This document shows positions 47,093 through 56,820 of a stretch of 64,000 bases of DNA, piece after piece (position 1 is the first letter of the stretch; each line of letters starts with the position of its first letter). Origin of the DNA: Panagrolaimus kolymaensis (Eukaryota; Nematoda; Chromadorea; Rhabditida; Panagrolaimidae); contig JAJQJQ010000025.1 of assembly GCA_028622995.1 (NCBI GenBank), positions 3,162,001 to 3,226,000 of the forward strand, read 5' to 3'. The position numbers and the translations under genes are program-made. Below the pieces are notes generated by a model. It did not search any database. It was not told the origin of the DNA and saw only the letters and a list, made by a program, of their open reading frames with translations.

Positions 47093-48032
47093 GGAGGGCT
47101 GTTGAATCAAATGTTACAGCTTTTGTTAATGCTGAAGAAGCTTGCGTTCAGTTAGGTGGACATCTGGCTTCCATCCATAATGCATTTACAAATGCGTTCT
47201 TTGCTCGTGAGCTTTTATCAGAATTTTCAAAGGAATAAAAAATAACCTTTTAATTTAGAGCAAGCTTCCCTCATTTTTTCCAGCAGCACCACGGTTGATA
47301 TGTGGATTGGCGTAACAAATTTGATAACACCTGGAAATTTTTCATGGACTGATGGAAGCAATTACACTTTTACTGAATGGGAAAAGAATAATACCATAAC
47401 TGGACAGGATTGTGGAGGATTAAATTTGGGTGAAGGATTTTGGATAGCCCAAGATTGTTTTCATTTAAAACCATATGTTTGTGGAGTTCCTGAAGCCCAA
47501 CCAACGACTACTTCTACTACAACAACTACGACAAAAAAACCTTCTACTGCACCGCCATTTTATAATTGCGACGATGGTTGGATTTATTTTCCACCGAGCG
47601 TTTCTTGTTATGGAGCTATGAAAAAGGTCAGTTGGAATGATGCTGAAAGCTATTGCCAAGAACATAATGCTCATCTCATTTCTATTCATAGCGACGCAGA
47701 ATATCAATTTGTTGGAAGTAAATAATTTTTTTCTTTTTCTCTGTTATACATATTACTAATATTTAGCTTTACGTGATAATGCTGGAGAGGACCAGCTTTG
47801 GCTTGGTTTATATTCAACTAACAGCGGTAATGATTGGAAATGGACGGATGATACGGATGATAGTTATACCTCCTCTTATTGGGGTGATGATTATCCAAAG
47901 ATTGGTAGCAATTTGTGTGGATACATGTGGAAAGATCATTTATGGTATAATGATAGGTGGTGTTCAAACTCATTAAATGTTATATGCAAGAAAAAAGTTT
48001 ATTTTAAAAATTCTTTATTGCCAACTATATAA
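47093..48032 (+). pseudogene. Double C-type lectin gene, 5' end incomplete or damaged
   Basis: Three open blocks encode two C-type lectin domains. The first block (47093-47238) gives FVNAEEACVQLGGHLASIHN, the start of CTLD1, but lacks its first conserved Cys and a signal peptide, and ends in a stop without a usable GT donor. The second (about 47284-47717) completes CTLD1 (MWIGVTN, FSWTDGS, WEKN, DCGGLN, YVCGVPEA). It continues through a Thr/Lys linker to the start of CTLD2 (CDDGWIYFPPSVSCYGAMKKVSWNDAESYC). The third (47767-48032) completes CTLD2 (DQLWLGLYS, WKWTDDTD, NLCGYMW, CSNSLNVICKK). The last two are joined by a normal intron. CTLD2 looks intact; the gene as a whole is probably broken at its 5' end. 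Secreted CTLDs bind sugars or act in immunity. Confidence 0.65.
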
Positions 48033-48840
48033 CATTTGTTAAATCAGTATAAAATAAAACTATCATGAGTGTAACAGAAATTGAAAATATTTAAATTAAA
48101 CTTCATACTTGTTTTTTTTCTTCGTTGTTTTGAATTGTAGTTAGTGGATTCTATGAAATTTGTAAATGTTTTGTTGGCTCTCAATATCTGTATTATTAAT
48201 TCTATTTTTATCCATGACTTCAATCGATAATAATGCGCCTTAATAATCTGAAACTATCAAAAAAGGTTAATTAGGAATTTAGCTTTTTTTATTGAAAAAA
48301 ATCAGCCTAGCATTTTATTAGGTTTGTTGTGAAAAATTTTTTAATGTTGTTTGGAAGAAGAAAGCAACATAACCATATAAAAAATAAATTTTAATATATT
48401 ACAAATGTTTAAAAAAATTCAAAACTTTTTTTACTTTCAACTTAGAAAAATAAGAAGCAAAGAACAAACTAACTAACACCTATCAAATAAACTTACATAA
48501 ATAAAAGTCACAAATGCATTTTTAAGAAAAGAGAAAAAAAGTTATTTGCACCTAATATTTTTATTTTTTGACAAAATTGTTGTTTGACGCAATAATAAAA
48601 CTTTAATTATTTACTTTGCAATGATAGTAAAAATCCAAAAACAAAACAGCTTCAGTTACAGCTGTCATCAAGGAAATGAAAAATGAGACTTGTCACAAAA
48701 AATAAAAATGGCTATAAAAATTTTATTATGAAAACAACAAAAACAAGGCAAGTACAATCATTACAATGTAAGAGTTTTAAAAGAAGTATATTACAACAAA
48801 CAAATAATAATAATAATAAGTACTCATTAAACAAAATATT
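48033..48840. other. Intergenic, convergent gene ends
   Basis: A/T-rich spacer, no gene or repeat recognised. Confidence 0.5.
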
Positions 48841-50215
48841 TTAATGGATACTTGAATGGGTTGAAATATTCATTCGCAATTCAGTACGTCGTTGATGGAT
48901 TTTATTGTGAATATACCGATCTAAAGCTTCTTTGATTTCAGGTTGCAAAAATGTTTCACGTTTTTCTGGGTCATGGAAGGATTCTTTCATAGCCTAAAAC
49001 ATAGTCAATATTGTAATTGAAAGTAAACAAAGTAATAATGCAGTGCCAAAGATGGAAACAGTACATGCACATCCTTAACTAACAAGAGCTACAACATAAA
49101 CGAAAACATTGCTAACCTGTTGAAATTTGTTTTGAACTTTGACGATATCAAGGACACTTTTAACTGGATCATCAGCAATACAATTGTAAAAAGCAAGAGT
49201 TTGTTGAGATTCTTTGACTTCGGCAATACCTTCTTGAAGTTTAGCATCTTCGTCAGCAATATATTTTTCTAATCTTTTCATATATTCAGAATTAAGAAGC
49301 TTCACAGAATCACACATAAGTTCAACTTCAACATCATAACAAGCAATCATAGGTTTAAAAGAATCAGCATAACGAATAACATGGTTAAAGATTACCGGAT
49401 GAGGTTGAAACAGGAATGGATCAATTCTTATTGAAAGCTCTCTCATTGACATACGTTTAGCATTGAAAATTTCTGTAAAATGTTCGTCACAATTGATTAT
49501 TTCTGGATCATTCAGGTCCTAAAACAAGAAAAGAAGTTATAAAACAAATATACGACGCTAGTAACATCAACCAAATCTAAGCATGGAAACAAAGGTGACG
49601 GCTAACATACTTACAAATGCATATAGCAAATCCAAAAGTACTTACTAGAAGTTTTTGTGAACGAACATATAAATTAGCAGCTTCAATGAATTGAGTTTTT
49701 GTACCAAAAGCAATACCAAGAATTTTTGCAACAATAGGATGAAGACGAAATTTCTGACTTGCATAATCAATCCATAGTTCAATAGTACATCGAACATCAA
49801 AAGCACCAGACCTTTTAATAAAACATCCATCAGTAGCTTTTTGAGGATCACGTTTCCATTCAATCGTAGATTCTTTAGGACCATAAAGATTTTTATCCAA
49901 TTGAATTCGCATATGTGAAAAGAAATCACTAAATTTTTTGTTGCTTTTATTACTGACAAGATTCGTTAAAGTTGATAAATAAGATTGTGGAACATTTGTA
50001 TTACATTCTTCAACAAGACGTCCTTCAACACGTAGTTCCCATTCAGATGTTTGCGTTGAAGATAATGATTCTGGAGGAACATGATATTGATGAGAAATGA
50101 ATATACGAAGCTTCTTTTTGATTGGTTGTTTTTCCATTTCTTCATATTTCACACGTTGAGAAGTTATTAGCGCATCCAAGCGTTTTTCAAGTTCTTTAGC
50201 CGGAAGATGTTCCAT
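48841..50215 (-). CDS. BAF60/SMARCD-like SWI/SNF subunit with SWIB domain
   Basis: Minus-strand exons 49646-50215, 49117-49518 and 48841-48993 join in phase 0 and give 374 aa. Family blocks appear in order: KKLRIFISHQYHVPP, WELRVEGRLVEE, FSDFFSHMRIQLDKNLYGP, EWKRDPQKATDGCFIKRSG, then the SWIB/MDM2-like domain (FRLHPIVAKILGI...CDEHFTEIF). After it come the lysine/glutamate-rich segment and the C-terminal block (FLQPEIKEALDRYIHNKIHQRR). The subunit links SWI/SNF remodelers to transcription factors in the nucleus. It is shorter than human SMARCD (about 500 aa) because the disordered N-terminus is almost absent. A tttcag acceptor 12 bp before the ATG indicates trans-splicing. It is divergent from the ASH2-like gene. 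Confidence 0.9.
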
Positions 50216-50805
50216 GTTGATTTGTATCTGAAACATAGGAAGTTAGCGATAGATAAAAAAAACTGTCAATAACGACGGTTAATTAAAATTTGAGACACGC
50301 GGAAATTAGTAATAGTGATTGTTCTTATTAAAGTTTATAATAATTAAAGAAGCAATAAAATCCGAAGAGTTTTGAAAGTGAAGAAAGCTGAATCACAAAA
50401 AGAAAATTTTAAAGGGACATAGCTATTTCATGCCTTTTCAAAAATTTCGATACTGGGGCTGATAGGAACAGTCGGGGCGGCGCGTGTTTGAATTACCGTG
50501 TCACTTCTGTCTTACACGGTAATTCAAACACGCGCCTTACCAAGTGTAACTTTCAGTGCCCGCAAACGAAATTTCAAAAAAGGCATGAAATAGCTATGTC
50601 CCTTTAAACTTCGCTGATTTCTCCACTTTTTTTGTTGCAGAATACTTGCAAGTTTAGCATCAAACATCCTAAAAAAAATTCTTTCATTTCTTTTTCTTTC
50701 CTTCATCCTCCCATTCTTCATTTTTTGTTGTCAACAACAACTTTGCTTTCATCATTATTCTCAATTCATTTCAACTTTGCCGCTCCAATACCTTCAATAA
50801 CAACA
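50216..50805. promoter_or_regulatory. Bidirectional promoter region between two chromatin genes
   Basis: The interval separates a minus-strand SWI/SNF gene and a plus-strand ASH2-like gene. The acceptor sites at 50228 (minus) and 50640 (plus) lie 412 bp apart, and 199 bp of that is MITE copy 2. So both promoters must fit in about 210 bp of unique DNA, or use the MITE. Confidence 0.6.
50409..50607. mobile_element. Palindromic MITE, copy 2, TTAA-flanked
   Basis: The 191-bp core (50413-50603) is bounded by TTAA and is in the opposite orientation to copy 1 at 34075-34273. Only two substitutions separate the copies (CTGAAAG for CTGCAAG and CCCCGAC for CCCCAAC, read in copy-1 orientation). Outer and inner inverted repeats are fully preserved. 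Confidence 0.85.
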
Positions 50806-52172
50806 ATGGCTGATGAAGATGAAATCGATGTAACTACTTTTAATGAAAATGAGCCAGTGGTGTTTCAATATGATGAACTCGAAGATGATGCCTTCCGGCT
50901 CAAGTATACTAAAGAAATGGATGAGTTAGTTTTTTGCATTTTCTTTTACATGTTAGCTAATCAACTTATCTTTTCAGCATGATCAAAAGTGCGTCATTTG
51001 AATTCAATAATGATGAAGAACATTTATTTGTTGCTGAGGTTGATCCTTTCGCGATACATGTAAGAAATGGAAACCATGAATTTTCTGATCATTATCGGGT
51101 AACAATACCTGCAAATGTTACATTATCAAAACATGATCGAGCTCATCAAATGAATCTTAATGATGATCAACTTACTATTATTGGGAATGGTCCATATTGT
51201 TCTGCTCGTGCAACTCATTCAGTTATGTATGGAAAATGGTATTTCGAAGTTGAGTTTCTTCATCAACCTCCGCAAAGTCATATTCGAATTGGATGGGGAC
51301 AACATTACAGTAAGTTGCTTTAGAATAATGCGTTTTCTTAACAACCAATTTTTAGGCTTCCTTCAAAACTGTGTTGGCTATAATCGATTTGGTTATGGAT
51401 GGAGATCTCTTGATGGTACTATATTTCATCATGGGTATGGTAAACCTTATTTCCCTGAAGGTTATGGAGAAGGTGATACTCTCGGATGCCTTATTGAGCT
51501 GCCAAATCGTGAGGACTTTACTGATCCTCTCAAAGCGGCTAAACTACCACCATCAAGAAAAGAAGATTGCTACTTGCAGAAGAAGAATGGCATCTTCTAT
51601 TTGAAAGACAAAACTGTGATGAAAGGAAAGGAAAATCATGATGGCGATTTAGAATCAATACCCGGATCAAAGGTTTGGTTTTGTGCATTTAAACATTCTC
51701 TTTAACCTTTCATATTTAACAGATAACTTTCTTCAAAAATGGTTTATCTTGTGGTGTGGCATATGAAGATATTTTCGATGGAGCATATTTTCCTATTGTT
51801 TCAATTTTTCACAATGCGTCAATCAAATGCAACTTTGGTTCTAAATTCAAATATCCTCCTCCGCTTGGTGTTCGTTCAATGTGTGAAAGAGCAAAAGAAA
51901 TGGAAATTGAAATGGCTTTATCTGAAATGTTATCTCTCACCACACTTGCTTTATCTTTTGATGATCCTGATGAACCTATGGTAGTATATGAATCTCAACC
52001 AAAAGAGCTTGCTTTATCTGTTCTTCGACCACCTCCTATTGTCAAACCAGAACCTTCATCAGAACTTGATTATGTTCCTCCTGAGCTCAAAATGATAGTG
52101 GATCATGAAATGCCCGAAGAAAATGTCAATAGAAGCCGAAGTCGAAAAAGAAGACACAGAAGTCGAGTTTGA
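50806..52172 (+). CDS. ASH2-like SPRY protein (COMPASS subunit)
   Basis: Exons 50806-50924, 50978-51309, 51356-51672 and 51723-52172 give 405 aa with consistent phases. After a short acidic N-terminus comes the ASH2L-type SPRY domain: LSKHDRAHQMNLNDDQLTIIG, ARATHSVMYGKWYFEVEF, IRIGWGQ, GYNRFGYGWRSLDGT, YGEGDTLGCLIELP, ITFFKNGLSCGVAYEDIFDGAYFPIVSIF, NFGSKFKYPP. ASH2L binds RbBP5 and DPY-30 and stimulates H3K4 methylation by MLL/SET1 complexes. The PHD-like and winged-helix DNA-binding regions of human ASH2L are absent, and the C-terminus ends in an unusual RS/KR tail (RSRSRKRRHRSRV). The last exon also encodes an acidic extension after the SPRY. A ttgcag acceptor at 50640 suggests a trans-spliced or UTR intron. 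Confidence 0.9.
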
Positions 52173-52806
52173 TTGTCGCTTTTGCAAAATTTTATGTTTA
52201 TTGTGATTAAATTTATTCTTGTCACTTTTTCTTACATGTTTAATAAAACTATTTATTTACAATCTGTGTTTTGATTCATTTCTTCTTTTTTTTTGAGTTT
52301 GAGGGATAAAAAAAGGGATAAAAGCAGCACAAACATATATAGCTTTCGCATCAATTAAGAGAAAACGGTTTGAATATATTTTTGCTTTACAACAACACAA
52401 GCTTAACTGATGTTTACAAAAGTTTATTCATAAAATAAAAAAATATAAAGTAAATTCATTTGGCATTTCAAAATTTTGTTATCGTTTCTTATCAGCAAAA
52501 GTTTGATATTTAGGATCGTTTGTTCATGCACGTGTTTTAATTGATCAGTTGCTGGTGGAACTTTTGGACTTCCACCTCTTAAAGTATGCTCCCGAGTACA
52601 TATTTTAAATTAGTGTATTAATAGAGAGGATAAAAATTTTGAAGTTTGGTGCATGTTAAAAAATATGCTTCGTAAAAATAAAAAATTTTTATTAATAAAA
52701 GTCACGTCAAAGTACTTTTAATTTTAGCAATACAAAAGTCATTTTTTAAGTTACAAAATGAACCATTTCAATGCAAAAATATTTAAAAAAATATAAATAA
52801 TGTTTT
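52173..52806. other. Intergenic, convergent gene ends
   Basis: A/T-rich. TTTAATAAAACT at 52239 is a likely polyadenylation signal for the ASH2-like gene. No other feature. Confidence 0.5.
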
Positions 52807-55800
52807 TTATGGAAATGCAGTCCGTTGAGTTGTAACCGTGGCTTCATCAAGTTGGACAGGTTTAGTTTTATCTGCTTCAATAATAAATTTTGTTAAATCT
52901 TCTATTTTTCCATTTGGACAACTTCGATAAATAAAAATTGCAAAATATCCAAATGCAACGGTAGATAATAAAGAAAATATGGTAGCAACAACATATTTAG
53001 AAAGCACTCCCCATGAATTATCGAGGCTTTCTGTTACACAAATGACACAAGCAATGGTGGATGCGGCGGCAAATAAAGTAAAAAATGATGTTGCAAAAAA
53101 GTCCTGAAAAAAAATTTTGTTGTTGGTTTTTCTTTTGCTACTTTTTTCTCAAAAAGGTTCATTCATTTTTTGATTAGAAATAAATAAAATGTGCAAAAGT
53201 AACCTTCGCGAGCAAAACGAGAAGTTATTAAAAACAAACTTTTTTTTACCAAAACCAAACAACAAAATTTTATTAAGAAAAAAAAGTTTGCTTCCTTTTT
53301 TTTAAATCTTTTTCATTTGATTTCATATTTTTTTCTCTAAATGGCAGACAACGAATATCCATCAGAAAAATATGAAACTGAAGCTAAAAAGCTTTTAGCC
53401 GAAGTTGAAAGCTCTCAAAGTTTAACAAAAATTCGAGGAATTTTTCGGAATTTTGCTAAAAATTTTACCGTTCTTCCATGTCTATCGAATATTTGGCTTG
53501 AGTAAGTTGTAAAAATAATTTTAGTTTTTATATTTTAAAGTTTTATAAAAGAAAGAATTATAACTTTTGAAGATTATGACCCATTACAATTAAATACTCG
53601 ATTGAATGAAGTTAAAGCGCTGGCAAAAACACATTTTTATTTCCGCGAAATTTTAGATTACAATTATGAAAAATTCAAGGTAATTTTTTTTCTAATTTAT
53701 GAGAAAAAAATTTTGTATATTTTTTTTAGGAATGCAAATTTGGAAGAGCTTTTTGGTGGTGTTACTTGAATGATGGTTATTCGCTCAATATGTTTCCAGT
53801 TTTTTTTGAATCAATTGAAGATTTTCCACATGAAGCTTTTTACGAAGCCTTAACATTTCCACACGATGCATTGGAAAATTTTAAGCTCTATGCTGAACAA
53901 TATTTTAGTAAGTAAAAAAAAGTATTTTAATTTTACCTATCGAAAAACTGATTTTCGCAAAAATTATAAAAGTTTCGCTGTTTAGAATATTTCACGATTA
54001 TCTAATAATTATTAATTTTTTAGCGAGTCCATTACCACCGGAAATCTTGGAAAAATATGAAAATGCGAAGGCTATGTTTCAAGAAATTAGAGACAAAACC
54101 AATGAAACCGGCAATAAATTATCTGGTCTCGAAGTTTTGTTAACCACCAAAAATAAAAATTTGATCCTAGAAAACTTTGAATGCGCTCTTGGAATGATTC
54201 CATGTGAGCAAAAAGTTTGGAAAATGTATTTGGATTATCTTGAATCGATGGAAGAAACTGAAAAATTATTAACTCTTTATTCTCGATATTGTCGATTATT
54301 TATTGATGATTCAGAAATGAGATTTAAATATGAGAATGAACTTGAAAAGCTAAGTCAAAATGAAAAAAATGTTTCTAAATGGTGGATGGATTTAATAGAA
54401 ATAGAAAAAAGTTTCGGTGAAACTGAAGAAGTTGAAAGAATTTTGCAAAAAGCTTTGAAGTTTTTACAAAAACGTAAGTTCAAGGGTTTTAGAATAGAAT
54501 AAATTTTTGAGAACTAAAAACGAAAAAATGGGAAGATAAATTTTAGCATTTTTTTAGATCAAAGTTTATTACAAGACATTTCGACTATTAAGTATGGAGT
54601 TTTGAATAAAGAAGACGATGCCCTAAATGCGAGTGATTCTTTGGAAAATCAACTTCAAAATTTCCGTACCTCTGACAACCTTGAAACCAACGCTATTAAT
54701 CAACCAATAGAATTTAATTATAAAATGACAAATTTTTCCATTCCAAAATCAATCCATTCAACAAAAAGAGTTATTCAAACACCAAAAGCACAAAAATTTT
54801 CTTTGCCCTTGCCGCTCGTATGCTACATTACCGAAACTTCCAACCATCACCTATTATTAAAACTAACGAGTCTATGCAAATTTTTCTTTCAATACAAAAA
54901 ACCTTTATTTTGCCATAATCTTTCTGTATTTGACGAAGCCAAATCAGAGCCAACCTTTATTTCTGAATCATCATTATATTTAAATTCAAATTCTATGGAC
55001 GAAGCGAAATTCAGAAATTTGATTATCACAAACTCTTTGAATATTTTTTGTAAATATCAATCAAATACTCTCTCAAAGCTAATTCCGAAAATTAAATTAA
55101 GCGTTAAATATCTCCATTTAAAATATCAAAATATTACGATATCTGAATTTCAAAAGCTCGCTAAAAATCGAATTTTGATGAAATGCGTTTTCAAAGCTGT
55201 CAAAATCCAAAAAGAAAATAAATCTTTTTTGGATATTGCTGATCTCATAAAATTTTTACCTTCTGTAACAGATTTGGGGCGAGTTTTATTCTTTTTTTAA
55301 TGTTTGTTAAAGTTGACAAAATTTTATAGGTTATATGGAATGCAAAATTTTGAATCGTTTGAAATTTCTCAAAAACTTTCAAAATTAGAAAAAGAAACCA
55401 AGTTTAATAGATTTTATCTTCAAAGCGTAAATGAATTTATTGATTGCTCAAATTTTATTGAATTTGTTAAAGTAAGTATAAAAAATTAATATAAAGGAAT
55501 CCCTCTTTTTGTTCATTAATAAAATTTTAATTTACCCCAAAAGCTTGAGTTTTTTTTATTTATTAAAATACATATATTTTGAACTTTTTTTTAGAAAAAC
55601 GCTACAGCCAAAGCTTTTATCGCTGTTTATTACTCTTCTAATCTCACAAATGCACAAAAAGATACTTTTACTAATACTGCGAGAACAGAATTAGATCCGA
55701 TTAATTTTCGTTGCTCATCGTAAAGTCAAACTAACTTTTTTTTTCGTGAATTTGAAAATTCTTTTTTGTTATCTTTTTCATTTTTTTTGCGTTCATATTT

Positions 55801-56204
55801 AATAAAAAATGCTATTTAATATTTTGATTTGCTTTAAAACAAAAACTTTAAACTTGAATTTCTTAAAAATTTGACTTACAAAAAATGGACCTGGCGCAAA
55901 TAAACCATTTTTGGTTGGAAATGTAATTCGTTGAATTCCAGCACAATAAAATGACCAAGTTACAAATGAATATGCAAATGAATTCCACGAAAAAATATGA
56001 GCTATTTCATAACCAAAACATTTTTTCTTTTCTGCATAAAAATGTGTTCCTAATAAAAGTGTTATTAAAAGTGCACCTGGCAAAACCTAAAAAACTTAAA
56101 TTTACAGATAAAACTAAATAAAAATTTACCCAATGCGAAGTTTTCAAAATTCCAAAAGGCCATTTAAAAGAAAATGTTGGATCAGATTTAAGTTTTACTG
56201 CCAT
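52807..56204 (-). CDS. Four-transmembrane MARVEL-like protein hosting a nested gene
   Basis: Minus-strand exons 56130-56204, 55880-56086 and 52807-53103 join in phase 0 and give 192 aa. Four hydrophobic segments are visible: LPGALLITLLLGTHF, FSWNSFAYSFVTWSFYCAGI, DFFATSFFTLFAAASTIACVI, and YVVATIFSLLSTVAFGYFAIFIY. The short cytoplasmic ends match the layout of MARVEL-domain proteins, which shape or sort vesicle membranes, and the DFFAT start of the third segment is typical. The second intron is 2776 bp, about forty times the usual size here, and contains a complete plus-strand gene (53341-55723). The tail after helix 4 is acidic (PNGKIEDLTKF). The family assignment is tentative; the four-helix topology is clear. 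Confidence 0.65.
53341..55723 (+). CDS. HAT-repeat RNA-processing-like protein, possibly fused to an F-box-associated-like region (nested gene)
   Basis: Exons 53341-53501, 53541-53679, 53730-53907 and 54024-54473 join cleanly and encode HAT/half-TPR-type helices. Aromatic positions recur as in PRP39/SART3-type splicing factors: NIWLEFIKERI, GRAFWWCYLNDGYSL, KVWKMYLDYLES, KWWMDLIEIEKSFGETE. The frame then continues through exon 5 (54558 to about 55282), a short exon (about 55313-55470) and a last exon (55595-55723). Those later exons look different: VCYITETSNHHLLLKLTSLCKFFFQYKKP resembles the start of nematode F-box-associated families. So this is either one chimeric gene or two genes, the second starting near the ATG at 54724. 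The donor of exon 5 is weak (gttttatt) and its intron is very short. The gene lies antisense inside an intron of the MARVEL-like gene. Confidence 0.6.
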
Positions 56205-56820
56205 TTTTTTAAATCAAAATAGAAAAACAATAACATCCTTTTCATTTGAGTTGGAAATCACGTTTTTCTATGGACAGAAAAAAAGGGTATAAAAATAACC
56301 TTGAAACTTGTTATTCAACCTATTGCAAAGAAAAAGGGAACAATTTTACTAAAAAAAATTTGTCTAAAAAATGATTTTTTTTGTTTGTTTTTTGTTGTTA
56401 TTTTGAAAAACAAATGGATGACCTTATGTAATCAAAAAAAAAAGTTGCACTTTTTAGAGTTTCATAATTTTACCTTTTTTGATATCTAATTTTTCTGTCT
56501 TCCAATCAGTTTTATTACTCAAAATTATTTGTTTTTGCTCGAACGAAAAATTAAAATATCTATGTGTTCGTCTTTTTTAAAAGATAAATGAAATTCTCTA
56601 AAATCCCTTATTTATAATTTTTATTTTTTTCCTTCAACAAAACCACCATAGAAGAACCAAAAATCAAAAAATAAAAGTAAAACATTTAATGAAAGAAAAA
56701 AAATGACGAATACGGATGCATTATTTTATTGAGCTGATAAGAAAATAGAAAGAGCATTGAAAGACCAGTATGCATTAACATCAAAAGAGGAAATATTGTT
56801 GGGATCGCTAATATAAAAAA
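56205..56820. other. Transition from gene-bearing DNA to satellite
   Basis: A/T-rich unique DNA without a supported gene. No terminal repeat or transposon end is seen at the start of the satellite. Confidence 0.5.
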
